Notes under the pieces: model-generated
Seen by the model: the letters and a program-made list of their open reading frames with translations, nothing else
Databases searched by the model: none
What the model was told of the DNA's origin: nothing
Program-made: the position numbers and the translations under genes
Part shown: positions 24,401 through 33,436 of the stretch, in pieces
Position numbering within the stretch: the first letter of the stretch is position 1
Layout: every line of letters begins with the position of its first letter
NCBI GenBank assembly: GCA_905221605.1
Contig: CAJNDS010002772.1
Span: forward strand, 67,501 to 102,500
Length of the DNA stretch: 35,000 nucleotides
Reading direction: 5' to 3'
DNA from: Symbiodinium natans
Lineage: Eukaryota; Sar; Dinophyceae; Suessiales; Symbiodiniaceae

Positions 24401-26885
24401 CCCCTGATTCATGCTGATTTCTTGTCGTCTCGTCTCAAAAACCGTGGCTTCCAAGGACAAAATCTCGCACCGCTCTGTGCCCGTCATCTTCAATGTTAAA
24501 ACAGGGGGCGCTGGGCCACGCTCATGCGTTGTGTTGCTTGTCACGAAGCAGGTGACGCAAGATTTCCCCCATCAAACGTAGTTCCAGATGTTCGCCATGT
24601 TTCACCGCAACTTAGACCAAGCAAGCTCTGTGAATAAAACGTTGCATCCTGCCTATACCTTCTTCGGGCAAAATCATTACATTTCTCGGTGTTGCGGCGT
24701 CTCCCGTTCCACGGTTGCATGCATGGAAGGCTGTAAGGTCGGGAATGCCCTTGGCGATGCAATTGCATTATTTGAACGCTTGCACAACATCTTGGATCCC
24801 ACCTGGCGATCCTCCTCTGTAGGCTCAAAGCCTGCGCCCAGCCATGGTACCAGGGCCAGGACGCAAGGCACAAATGTCCTGAATACTGAGACAGCTCTGC
24901 ACCAATACATGCCGACAGATTGCGTTAAGTGAGAACTCCGATTTCAGACTTGGTAGTGTGACCACCCGGGAAAAGCCCATCAGCCTAACTTCATGAACTC
25001 ACGGCGCAGGATTTCCACCCTCATTGTCTGCCAAGATGCATCTGTACTCCAATGCAGCACCTGAGCGCTGGAGTCGGGAGTTGTGAGGGAAGCTTTGGGT
25101 TCTGTGGGCAAGCTAATGTTTGTTCGATGCGGCCGTCGGCACAAAATCATTGCGCAGGCAGCCACGCAGAAGCTTTTGAAGGCACCTCATAGCAACAAAG
25201 AAAACACTTCTGAACGCTTCAGCTTGCCACCTTGGATTGGGACCTTGCCCTTTGAAAGCTCCAGACGTTCCAAACTCCCTCAATCTCCCTTAAGGCTCCC
25301 TGCCTGGTAGCACAAGCATTGCCGCATAGGCGATGGTCAGGACCTCGACATTGTGACTTGCTATGGGCATCTGTCTGCACCATCTTTCAAAGTTCTGAAA
25401 TCTGGAAGTGACATGGCGCACAGCGGCTGAAAAGATCTGCAACAACAGACTGCTTTGGTCCAAGGCACCAAACCTGATACCATGACCACGTGGCCGCTTT
25501 GTGTAATCACTTTGTCCTGACAGCGCCAACTCAGTCATTTGTTGGCTTTGCACCACGACGGGTCGGATGAGGCTCAGAGTGATCGTAAAAATTGTTGAGT
25601 TAATCTAGAAGTTCATGACTGGCATGAACGAGGCACCAACTTACGCATGGTCTTCAGCTGGTCCAGTCTGCCAAGCGTCGATCGCTTCTTCCATGGTGGC
25701 CCCATGCTTGCGCTCTTCCGCATATCGTGTCATTGTAAAGAGCGAGTAGTCGAAAGACAAAGCCTCTTTGGGATTTACATGGGCATAGGCCATGCTACGT
25801 CGTGCAATGGTGCCGCTCCAAGGAACTGTGCACAGCATAAGCATCATTACCAGTGCGTACATGATCACAGGGAGGTGGAGAGAAACAAAGTACCTCAGCT
25901 TTGCTCAACCCTGAACTCTGCGGAGCTCTGTGCCCTTCCTCCTGCTAGTTCTATTGCCAAACCAAAATAAAACGAGAACAGGCTGTCGAAGCTTCTCTGC
26001 TGCTGTTGCTTTCGAGGGTTTTCTTGCCTAGTGGTATAGACTCTAGGTACAATGCGAACCCGACAAGCTGGCTCAGCCCAGGCCCATTCCAGGGTCATAA
26101 ATCCCCGATGCCATCGCTTCACTTCGCAAGCTCTTTTTCAAGCGGCATGAAGCCAAAGGAGATGAGGATGGAAATCGGCATGGAGCACAGCGCAAGCCTC
26201 AGCTCGCGGATAGTCACGATTAAGTCCTGGATCACGTCCAGAAGCATCACGGCCCAGCAGCAACTGGTATCTCACACTGGCATCTCACAAGCAATACAGA
26301 TTTCAGCTCCTATTCCTGGCTATGTCTTTGACCTAGAAGCGTTGACATGGGAACATCATGGCACCCTGTGGCCTGGGCTAGGAGTCGCTTGGAGAAACTT
26401 TGTGCGGGCGGGTGGCAGAAGGAGTCTTGCACTCTGGAGACGCAGCGCCAGAATCGCAAAAGGAAGCCAAAGCGTTTCGATCTCGTGAATCGGGACCTGT
26501 CCATGTTTGCCATGTTTCAAGTACTCGCGACTCGTCAATGCAGTAGCCGGTGCGGGACCACACAGACCAAGCCTGCTTGGTAAGCAAGCTTAAGCGTAGC
26601 TACTTTACGCTGCATTCGACCTTCACAGTTAACGGTCTGCCAACCTGCAGAAAAGCATGGGGCCCCTGACTCCTCCCCGGATTTTCGCTCATACTCACAA
26701 GGGAGCCGTTCATTCGAGGCGGATAGCAGTCACTGCTGCATTCGCCTACGGCCATGTATTGCCGCATGGAATTCCGAGCTGGGCCTCATGCAGCACCGTT
26801 TCCTTCATGGCAATGTTCAAGAACGTCGGTCCTTCCAGGAAGAGGGCCAGGGAGGACCCGAATGGGATCGACACATATAACCGCC
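14849..26885 (-). CDS. MMPL-family (RND superfamily) membrane transporter, multi-exon gene, 5' end unresolved
   Basis: About 27 short exons (roughly 550 residues placed) spell the two-fold repeated architecture of MMPL transporters. In each half, a helix pair is followed by an Asp-Tyr motif, then a TSAG- or TAS-like helix, then a pore-side helix. First half: LWLPFAILAL, SMPISILISFGFM, FDYSLFTMTRYAEERKHG, TASHNVEVLT and LVLPGAFKSF. Second half: NILVPFLIYAVMTPLTLRVM, IPFKLLFTVILPITW, LDYDVFLFERVWEFR, ITSAGLIFAFTFAS, TNQMGFIF, VDTFVVRTVL and YWPSKMP before the stop at 14849. MMPL proteins use proton motive force to move lipids or other hydrophobic substrates; in mycobacterial MmpL3 the Asp-Tyr pairs in TM4 and TM10 relay protons. 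Both pairs are intact here, so transport activity is plausible. The substrate is unknown. Exons are missing from this model in the inter-half loop, in part of the second extracytoplasmic domain and at the N-terminus. The blocks are listed separately below. Confidence 0.9.
15965..15984. repeat. (AC)n microsatellite
   Basis: A short CA run lies within the intron between the last MMPL exons at 15759 and 16522. Confidence 0.85.
17003..18398 (-). other. 1.4-kb intron of the MMPL gene with simple repeats
   Basis: The exons on either side read into each other (GLAL|DYDVFLF), so this stretch is intron, with a GA donor (GAAGCT) and a CCCAG|G acceptor. It contains a TTC-rich tract (about 17700-17743), a CT run followed by about eight CTTG units (17883-17934) and a CCCTAAA-like degenerate stretch (17480-17530). 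Several frames inside it are open and even have GTGAGT donors, but they are not coding in this transcript. Confidence 0.75.
17883..17934. repeat. Compound (CT)n-(CTTG)n microsatellite
   Basis: A run of CT dinucleotides passes directly into about eight CTTG units. It lies in the long MMPL intron. Confidence 0.95.
18399..19304 (-). CDS. MMPL transporter, TM8 to TM10 first part (5 exons)
   Basis: Exons: 19304-19248 (DMIEVTHDRLFVAFMGCAM), 19117-19080 (VCFILIAISFHA), 19000-18938 (LIPFKLLFTVILPITWAYGA), 18830-18787 (YVYEDGFLEFTGIP) and 18454-18399 (LDWTVPMFTLTIMLGLAL). They join in phase, with donors GT, GC (GCTACT), GC (GCTGCC), GC (GCCTAT) and GA (GAAGCT), and every acceptor is AG|G. The content follows the usual MMPL order: VTH..L leading into TM8, the PFK....V.LP helix, a YVY.DG loop, then the LDWTVP helix that runs into the Asp-Tyr motif of the next exon. 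The helix stretches are uncharged over 15-20 residues, as expected for membrane spans. Confidence 0.88.
19407..20077 (-). CDS. MMPL transporter, end of second extracytoplasmic domain (4 exons, one of 17 nt)
   Basis: Exons: 20077-19949 (LMQKLWDQLVSSERDAMLTL, then LTPKM), 19762-19724 (DPFSAEAFNMTKV), 19596-19580 (EIRHM plus two bases) and 19464-19407 (NYGFPGITYRMFSPSAIMM). The order LVS.....AMLT.LTPKMDPFS..AF...V..IR followed by a FSP..MMD turn is the pattern I know from MMPL proteins of algae, and the reading frame is kept through all joins. Donors are GA (GACTTG), GC (GCTGGG), GC (GCACAA) and GA (GACCCC). The 17-nt exon is supported by the phase match on both sides and by a good TTTTTCAG|G acceptor. 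A competing open frame from 19596 to about 19490 gives no family match. The start at 20077 (CGCAG|G) could instead be the later CGCAG|G before LMQKLW. Confidence 0.72.
20173..20244 (-). CDS. Candidate exon upstream of the LMQKLW exon
   Basis: A 72-nt stretch lies between GCACAG and an AG|GTGCCA donor. It is open in two frames: one reads DAIPNFSQMFHVFGSGLACL, the other MQYQTSAKCFTSLVLDLHV. It sits where further MMPL extracytoplasmic exons are expected, but neither frame shows a family motif. Confidence 0.2.
21287..21432. repeat. (CTG)~22 tract flanked by a 12-bp inverted repeat
   Basis: Uninterrupted TGC/CTG units run from 21352 to 21419 (CAG on the transcribed minus strand). GACCCGCATCTG at 21287-21298 and its exact complement CAGATGCGGGTC at 21421-21432 bracket the tract. 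In the MMPL transcript this is intron or unresolved extracytoplasmic exon space. Confidence 0.9.
21897..21952 (-). CDS. Candidate exon, possibly in the second MMPL extracytoplasmic domain
   Basis: A 56-nt frame reading GTANDSAMLPATVGKSWH lies between CTCAG|G and a perfect GTAAGT donor. It ends in phase 0, which would fit the phase-0 start of the exon at 20077. The position lies in the unresolved part of the extracytoplasmic domain. No family match is recognised, so this is a splice-signal candidate only. Confidence 0.3.
22142..22167. repeat. Perfect 26-bp palindrome without spacer
   Basis: GCACGACGCGCGG is followed immediately by its own reverse complement, centred on GC-only sequence that includes a GCGGCCGC site. 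It lies just beyond the proposed 3' end of the MMPL exon 22276-22186. Confidence 0.95.
22186..22680 (-). CDS. MMPL transporter, start of second extracytoplasmic domain (3 exons, one of 13 nt)
   Basis: Exon 22680-22583 reads YKMGHAYELQVPRGRPEW and ends RDFPPSV. This corresponds to the MMPL segment with a PRG motif followed by Phe-Pro before the SVG...MMP turn. A 13-nt exon (22474-22462, between CCCAG and GTGACC) supplies GMMP plus two bases. The exon starting at 22276 (CTCCAG|G) then supplies LIIATN. Joined, they give the expected SVGMMPTLIIATN in one frame, which is the only reason to accept so small an exon. The end at 22186 (TTG|GTTCAC) is a guess; the frame also stays open further, through the 26-bp palindrome at 22142-22167. 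The next exons down to 20077 are not resolved. Confidence 0.6.
22786..23060. repeat. Degenerate TTCAGGATTTAGG-type repeats
   Basis: Copies at 22786-22800, 22942-22967 and 23033-23060 share a TTCAGGA(T/G)TTAGG core followed by TTTGCAGGGTT-like sequence; weaker copies lie between them. It lies inside an MMPL intron (between 23427 and 22680). Confidence 0.6.
23137..23192. repeat. G-run tract, G-quadruplex-prone
   Basis: G runs of 3, 15, 3, 10, 8 and 6 bases are separated by single A or short TGCGGGC linkers on the plus strand. The transcribed strand of the MMPL gene reads C runs here. Confidence 0.9.
23427..23489 (-). CDS. MMPL transporter, TM7 exon at start of second half
   Basis: The exon reads NILVPFLIYAVMTPLTLRVM, a hydrophobic helix followed by the short basic turn (TPLTLRVMK) seen in MMPL proteins before the second extracytoplasmic domain. 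The acceptor is CTCCAG|G and the donor is a GC (GCTTCC), which gives phase 2. That phase joins exactly to the G-TAC-AAG start of the exon at 22680. The frame stays open to a TAG at 23213, which would make a false C-terminus (see the rejected items). The preceding inter-half loop (24802-23490) holds open pieces such as AELLEEMDAMEKGDFDDEDL at 24251-24195 and a phase-compatible hydrophobic exon at 23984-23841. I could not match these to the family, so they are left unassigned. Confidence 0.75.
24803..26885 (-). CDS. MMPL transporter, first-half helices (TM2-TM6 region), 8 exons
   Basis: Exons: 26885-26785 (GSSLALFLEGPTFLNIAMKE), 26481-26431 (IETLWLPFAILALRL), 26226-26123 (RELRLALCSMPISILISFGF), 25893-25851 (YFVSLHLPVIMYAL), 25763-25664 (ALSFDYSLFTMTRYAEERKH, then GATMEEAIDAWQT), 25360-25304 (SHNVEVLTIAYAAMLVLP), 25185-25143 (AFKSFCVAACAMI) and 24878-24803 (TFVPCVLALVPWLGAGFE). 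Phases agree at every join. The FDYSLF...RYAEER...GAT..EA string is the first-half signature of MMPL proteins, with Asp-Tyr in TM4. Donors are GC, GC, GT, GT, GA, GC and GT in order; the last exon can end at CAG|GTGGGA or five bases earlier at a GC. A longer read-through of the 25893 exon is open, but it adds unrelated residues between LPVIMYAL and ALSFDY, so the 87-nt intron 25850-25764 is preferred. A few residues may be missing between CAMI and TFVPC, so a small exon could be overlooked there. Confidence 0.85.
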
Positions 26886-27066
26886 CTCAAGGCAATATGT
26901 TATGTCCTGTCACGGCAATGTCGTAGGCCACCTGTCCTGATCTCAGGATCCCTGTGCACTGCACAGCTTCCACGCAGCAAGAGGAGCGAACCTGGAACAT
27001 CTCGAATCTGCTCAGCATTCCTCGGCTTCCAAAACGTGCAGAACAGCGTGGCTCCAGTACTTTAGC

Positions 27067-27209
27067 CATTAAGCTTCGGGACTTGTAGCTGGCATGCTGG
27101 GGACAACGTAGGCACTTTCTTGATCTGGGGCTCATGTACTCGATCTTCGTACTGATGCGCTTGGCAAAATCCTGGGCGATCAGCTTCATGGTGCCGTTCA
27201 CACGCCAGC
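27067..27209 (-). CDS. Candidate exon upstream of the MMPL first half
   Basis: The frame opens after CTCAG|G and reads WRVNGTMKLIAQDFAKRIST, continuing to EYMSPRSRK. The amphipathic helix followed by a charged turn would suit the first MMPL extracytoplasmic domain. A GA donor (TCCC|GAAGCT) or a GC donor would carry it in phase to the exon at 26885. The right end is well defined by the acceptor and the left end is not. There is no diagnostic motif. Confidence 0.35.
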
Positions 27210-27425
27210 CTGAGCTCAGTGCTGCTTCTTAGAATTCTGCCCTCTGGTTCTGAGCGCTGGGGCAGGCAGGTCTTCCTCCCCTCCAAAAGATGCTGCAGAG
27301 GCTCTAGACAAAGGTCTGGGAGGCCCCCTGCAAAGCCCCCTGCAAGGCGTCTGGTCTGAAAGGTTTCTGAGGCCCCAAGGCCCTTCTGGGTGCTACGACC
27401 CAAACAAGCGACCTTAGCAGGCTTT

Positions 27426-27651
27426 ATCGAGGTGCCCCGTGCCAACCCACACGCCCGTGACACACTGGTTTGAGAAGGCCCTGACAGGCCCTTCAAAGCT
27501 TCACATACTGTAGGAGTGCTCCAAGAACCCTAGAGTTTCAGTGGCCCAATTGCACCAAACGACCACAGTTATGTAACAAAGCGACCCAAGCAGAATCGAG
27601 GTGTCCCCAGTGCCAATGCCATTGCCGACATGCCCCTGACACACTGGTTTG
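27426..27651. repeat. Diverged direct duplication (27426-27472 and 27595-27651)
   Basis: Both copies start ATCGAGGTG and end TGACACACTGGTTTG, with GTGCCAA in the middle; the second copy has about 10 extra bases. On the minus strand one copy overlaps a phase-compatible frame (27687-27586, NQCVRGMSAMALALG), so it could be a duplicated exon or just intron. Confidence 0.65.
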
Positions 27652-28172
27652 CCCTGCCCATTGAATGGCACTGGCCCACAACGCAGGCTGCACTGTTGAC
27701 ACAGCACCGACAAGAGCCTTGCCGCAAGCACTGGAAGGAAATATCGGATAGGCGAAAGCCAAGCAACTCCAAACGAACAGAATACTTTGCTGGTCGTGGG
27801 CCAGCATGGGGTTGCTATCGATCTTGTCCCCGAACGTGTAATACGATCCTGGGTAGCCGACGTCAGTTCTCATGGCACTGCTGCCGCATGTGGCTAAACC
27901 CTTTAGGGGTTGGTTATGATGCCAGTAGGTCAGGCCTTCTTAAGTAAACGACGCGTTGTAAGTCAAAGCAACTGCTGCGCGACTTGCTTTTGTACACGTG
28001 GTGACCTGGCTTGAGGATCACAAATTTCATTAGTCGTTTTGCGGGCACAGGTGGCGAACGTCAATAATCGTCCCGGGGTAGTCATTTCCGAAGTTCAGCA
28101 CCATGTCCTCGCTCCGCTCTCTGTTTCATGTCATCAGGCTGCTGAAACGTCTAACTCAGGTAAAGTGCCCAC

Positions 28173-28611
28173 ATTGCTGGACATCGCTTGAGTTTTGATT
28201 GGCATGGACATGTACAGTTGCGAATTGACGTGCGCATCAAATTGAAACTGTGGCCAGCAGTCCCGAAGCTGCTCAACGTAGGCCTGGCTTTCGACGGACC
28301 TGTGCAGTCTGAACCAGGGCATACCGGAACCACGTCTCAGAGGGTGCGCCCTGAGGAAACCATAGGGTCGCTCTACCTGCTTGCTTCGCCGCTTTTGTCA
28401 GAAACCCTCGATACAAGACACATTGAAGTCCAGCAGCACGGCGGTTCCGCAGTGCGGCGTGCACCTTAGTTGGTCACAGAACTTGCAAGAATTCAACCTA
28501 ACCGTTAACATCCGTTAACCATCCCTTCCCAAAGCATGAAGCAAAGGACTTGAGCACAATCATCTCCATCTTCATGCCCACCAGATATGGGAACTTCACC
28601 TTCAAGGTAAA
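28173..28611 (-). CDS. Pair of candidate exons (28611-28520 and 28299-28173)
   Basis: The first frame reads FTLKVKFPYLVGMKMEMIVL and ends at a GT donor (TG|GTTAAC) in phase 2. The second starts G-TCC after CACAG and reads SVESQAYVEQLRDCWPQFQF, then SMPIKTQAMSSN before GTGGGC, so the phases agree. They could hold N-terminal parts of the MMPL gene (first helix and extracytoplasmic domain), but no conserved residue proves it. Phase-compatible chains also appeared by chance in a proven intron (17003-18398), so caution applies. Confidence 0.3.
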
Positions 28612-29310
28612 CTTAAGGACATGGCATGTTCTGCCTCGCAACGGCTCAACAGCGAGTGGTTCTGTTTGTGTCAGCTTCATGTGCGTCTAGGGGGCCTCGA
28701 AGAGCTCCTCTGCCTCGAAAGAAGCGGTGCCGTGCGGCGCAGTCTTTGGCAAGGGAAGGGCGTTGAGCACCTCAGGAGTTCAAGCGGTGCCACCCGGGGC
28801 AACGTGGTACTCCGACACCCTCCTTTCTGCATTCTCTTTCAGGCAACAGGCTAATTTGTACGCAAACGGCGCCATAATCCTCAGATGAGAGCAACATAGA
28901 GCAACATCGTCACAGCTTGCAGCTTGCACACTCCTCACAAGAAGAGGCGACACCGAAGCTGAATGAACCTAGGCGTCAGCGCAAGCAATGGCCAGCAAAT
29001 GACCAGGCAATAGCGAGAATTCCAGATCATCCTGGAAACAGCCTTGCGCTGAATTGAGCACGCGCTAAACATTGGATCTTTAGCCAGATCGGGATTTAGA
29101 ACCTGCCCGCCGCTTCCAGCGGCGGATGTTTAGAAGCATGAGCACCAAAACAGTGGCCAAGCTGATGAAAAGGCGCACGAATGTATGCAGCTATGATATT
29201 ACCCTCCCCTGCCTTGCCACACTGTCCCTCGTGGTGGCTGTCAGCGTCCCCTGCATGCATTGTTCTGAATGAGAGGGCAGAAAGCGTGCAGAACGGCCCC
29301 CATTTGAAAC

Positions 29311-29602
29311 CAGTCGCTCAGACACTCAGCCGCTCAAACCAGACCCACCCACGTTCCCCGCTCAGACAGACGCTCAGACCCTCAGGTGCTCAGACCCTCG
29401 GATGCTCAGACACTTAGACACTCAGACACTGAGACGCTGAGACGCTCAGACCCTCAGACTCACAGACGCTCATACATTCACGAGGGTTTTAGTGACGTAA
29501 GTCACTGAGTGACTGGGTCTGTTCTCCCAGTGAGAGACTGGGTCTGGCCCAGCAAGAGTCTGAGTGACTGAGCGTCTGAGCGTCTGAGTGTCTGAGCGTC
29601 TG
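29311..29602. repeat. Fold-back array of CTCAGAC and GTCTGAG units
   Basis: From 29311 to 29470 the plus strand carries many irregular copies of (A/C)GCTCAGAC. From 29555 to 29602 the complementary unit GTCTGAGCGT repeats. The two arms are separated by about 85 bp that include AGTGAC-GTAA-GTCACT and a duplicated GACTGGGTCTG. The arms can pair with each other. Confidence 0.8.
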
Positions 29603-30637
29603 GCGCCAAAACAGCCGCAAACGCGCCCCCAATCCGTTTGTACATGCAACCGTTCTGAAATCTTCTGAACTCACACTCTCTGCCACCTTTATGATCTTTA
29701 TGCTGCAGTCCTACATCTCCCATGGTAGTGGTGCCAAGACCGAGGCCGCGAGCCTCCCATCAAGCCTTCTTTCTCCTGACAATGTTCTTGTGTTACGTTG
29801 TGCATGGCCTTGTGAACTTGGCCTTGTGAACTTGGCCTCTAAGCCTCCCCTGCCCCAACACTTTGTTCTAAGCACAAAATTAACATGGCACGAGTCCGCA
29901 CTGCCATGCACTGCCCGTTTGCGGAGTCTGAAGGTCCTCCGTGTTTGACAAGTCATGGCCGCCGGTTGAACCGCAGTCGTAAGCACTCTCCTGTGGAGGG
30001 GAAAATGCTGTACGCAAGCCCTGACTCACCTCAGTGTCGTTGATGAGACACGCACGTTTTCCGTCCCGATACCTCGTCGGAGCTGGCATCGCTGTAGCAG
30101 ATGGCCTGCATGAGGCCTATGCCGGGCGGATGGCGGGCCGTTCTATTCGGCACAAGGAGGCTTCCCGGCAAAACAAGCCCGGAAACTCCTCTTGACTGTA
30201 GAGCCTAAATCGCGACAGAATGCGCAGACAAGCTGGGCACGGATGCAATCACTTTCATTGATCGCTTCTTTGCTGCATGTCACGTGCGCTTTGCGAACGC
30301 ACAAGCAGCATTCCCGACACATCCCAGCACAATGGACGCGCGCAGGTGCACTATGCCTATGCTTGTACACATCTATAGTCTATAGTCCTCGGTCACAAAG
30401 CTGCGAACACGGCCACGTCGCTGGACGAAGACATAGCACACCCCTCAATTTATGGGGTGGTTCGTCTGCCAGTGGATGTGCTCAGTGTAGCTATCGGACG
30501 TCAGGGTCACGATGAAACACAACCATGATTTCATTTCGCGAACAGAACAGGCCTATTTACAGCATTTCCTTCACATGCCAACTTTCAAAGGGCCGCTGCT
30601 AAAACCTTTTGAACTTTGCTTTGATGCCTCGGCTTAC

Positions 30638-30810
30638 AGAAAGCTTTGCTGTTAAGTTTTTCTTGGGTTTCTGGGGGCATGGCCCAGAATCGTACAGCCA
30701 AGAATGTGCCAGAGGAGCCTTGGATGCGCGGCCCTGCCAAGTAAAGGAAAGCAATCGGACTGGCGAAGGCAGTGCGTTGCAAATTGCAACACGAACGAGA
30801 CCAGACAACA
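30638..30810 (-). CDS. Candidate exon with good splice sites
   Basis: A strong acceptor (TCTCTTGCAG) opens a 173-nt frame that reads SGLVRVAICNALPSPVRLL and ends at GTAAGC. The first 20 residues are hydrophobic. A second frame over the same DNA is also open. It lies between the EF-hand gene and the MMPL exons and may belong to the N-terminus of the latter or to a separate gene. Confidence 0.25.
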
Positions 30811-31574
30811 CTGCAAGAGATTCCAAGAGGAGTGTTAACCTGAGCTACCGGGTGTGACATGTGCCAGGGGGCGTGTCCGCAAAGAAAAGGAAAAAGGCAG
30901 CACCTTCGCTTCTCAGCTTGGGGGGACGGCTTCATATTATGCAGCATTAGGATGTTGAACTGCGGCTTATGGCTCTGAATAGACTGCAGATCAGATGTCG
31001 CTAATAGCCGGTAACCCTGAATTCCCTGCGGGGATTCCCTCCGGGGATTCCAATCCCGACACGACCCTCATGTCGAACAAGGAAACCACTCCTTCGCTGG
31101 TGCAGATGGCATTTGGAAGTTGACGACGATGCTTTTTAAGGGTGATGTTCATGATGAGGATGCCCCTCAGGATGATGACACCCCCAACCCCGCGAAAGGA
31201 AAACCGGCGGCACAGCCGTGCACCCAGAAACGCAGACCTATCTTCTCGAACAGCCCCCGGGGATGCTCATCAAAAAGTTACACTCTATCGAGCCCTCAGT
31301 GGCTTTGGGTTTGCCGTTGCAAGCCCCCCTGCTCGGCGCAGAACATTTATTGAAGATGTAATACGCGGCATGCGTGTTTCTACCGAAAGCTTCCTGGCTC
31401 GTGCAGCGCATCTCTCCAAGGCTCGCACCCCAAATTCCGCAGCCCTCAAGGAAGTCACGGCTGAGAGGCGCATTGAGAAAAAGGCCCCGCCAGCCCTGAG
31501 TCCAAATGCAGGGTCCGAGAAAGCTCTGAAAAGATACGTTCCCCACCAGCTGGCGACTCATGCTTTGTCGCTTC

Positions 31575-33341
31575 GCTGAGCCAACAGCCATGGCATAAAC
31601 ATCAGCCTGGGAGTATTGACCTGAATGCATGTCAGATCACGTCAGGAACAAGTTATGTGAGTTTTCGGAGGCTTGCATATCCCTGCATGCCCTCCTGTAT
31701 CGTCATGACGTTAGGCATCTCGCATATCCATGCATATCCGGCCACCCCGGTCGGAAACCGAAGGTGGCTCTCCAGTAGTTAAGCAGTTTTTCTGGGAACT
31801 GCGACGTCAGCGACTGAGAACCAGGCTTAGTCGCAGTTTCTCTACAGACCGGAGCATCTTGGAGATCAGGCCTGCGACGAGCACGAGCTTGTGAACCGAT
31901 CCCTCGACATGAAACCATGTGGCCAAGACGGGCTCAGGATTTTTGTCATCTCCATTCAGCGGACAGCAGAACATACAAGTTCAATGAGACAGAGACAGTG
32001 CATGGCACATGCATGTGTATGACTTCTGAGCCCTGCAACCGTAGTAGGCCAGCACGCACTTCACCGTCAGCACGCATCCCTCAGCAGGCAACAGAGCAGT
32101 GAAACAAACTTCCCTATAAGATGCGACAAGTGTCGTAAGTCCTTCAAGGGCATATTTCACGTCGATAATGCTTGTCTTCCTTTCCCCATGCCTCCCCGGC
32201 ATTGCCCGCAAGCCAGGCCGGAGCTGCACAAAGTACATCACATGATTACGATGCCATGCACAAAACCACTTGCACACTAGTAAAGCTGGCTCTCTCCAAG
32301 CCGCAGACCCAGAACAGGTATCGAGAGAATTGCACTAAAACGGAGACCTGAGCATGGATCAACGCTACATCACTATTCTGTGACGCTGTTTGTGGCTGCA
32401 GCGCCAGGAAGAATAAGAGAAACAATATGGAATAGCACCTGAAGTTTGTCTGAGCGGCTCTGGTCAAGGACCAGATTGCATCTGTCGACCAGATTGGCAA
32501 AAACAAGCCGACACCGATGCCGATTGCAGAGACCTCGGATAAGGAAAGATTGAAACTCTAAATGTGCCTGCGAACGTAGGTATGCACTAGACTGACCAGC
32601 ACGGGCGTACAGCAAACCAGCTGTGCCGAGCAATTGTTTCGTGCTTTTCTGTACAGCGCGGTGCGGCCATGTCGCTTGCAACTTCGTACCGCTGTTGTTG
32701 CAGCTGCAACAAGGAAAGATTACCCCTTGTTTATGCTCGCTTCAACTTCGTTGAGGGACAAATGTTGGATGCCAAACAAAAAAGGAAGCTCGGCAGGACC
32801 AGTGACAAACAGCTTCAGCTGAGTATGGACCGCCTGGCTGCAACTGGCAGCACAAGATGTGCGGACATCAACTCGTCCACTCCGTGTCCAATGGCATGAC
32901 TGGTCTCTTGGCCAACTCAGCCGCACATCTCGTCCTGGAACCCTCAACTGCACCCGACCAAGCAACCAAGAAAACGATGCACAAGGCACATGCGGTTCCA
33001 ATCAGAAGTCACATCACAGACTTCTCAAAAGGCGATAGTTATTTCTTGGCTGATTGGATTCTGACCGACAAGGAAGCTGCAAACCCGAGTGGGTCTATGT
33101 CCACATGACGACAAGCAGGATGCAGGCGCAGTATGCTTCTGCACAGACGGAGAACTTTCACTCGCGCCTTGCAAGTTCTTACCGGCCCTCCTGCCCTATC
33201 TTGTGGACGGCCACTCACCATGAAAACGATGAAAGCTTGGCTGGCATTCACGAGCAAGCGCTCGTCCAACCGGTAAATGAATACGTATCCCTTCGGGTGA
33301 TTTTCCTCTTGAAACGTCCATTTTTCAACGACGGGGACAGA
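31575..33341 (-). CDS. Chain of phase-compatible candidate exons just downstream of the EF-hand gene
   Basis: Six frames join in phase: 33341-33219 (EKWTFQEENHPKGYVFIYRL, ends at a GTGAGT donor), 32818-32750 (FVTGPAELPFLFGIQHLSL), 32533-32439 (VSAIGIGVGLFLPIWSTDAI), 32170-32113 (IIDVKYALEGLTTLVASYR), 31932-31822 (TWFHVEGSVHKLVLVAGLIS) and 31620-31575 (NTPRLMFMPWLLAQ). The hydrophobic content would suit a membrane protein N-terminus. No motif is recognised. An in-frame ATG at 33407 (MFCRLW) lies only about 30 nt from the EF-hand stop. Individual members may be chance. Confidence 0.25.
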
Positions 33342-33436
33342 CTGAATGCTGCACAAAGCGGCATCATTAGCGAGTTGCTTTGATGCCGCGACCCATAGCC
33401 GGCAAAACATCGCAGCCCATGCTGACAGTACATATC

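Noticed and set aside
25764-25850. Coding read-through between LPVIMYAL and ALSFDY
   Set aside because: MMPL proteins join these directly, and an 87-nt GT-AG intron fits in phase.
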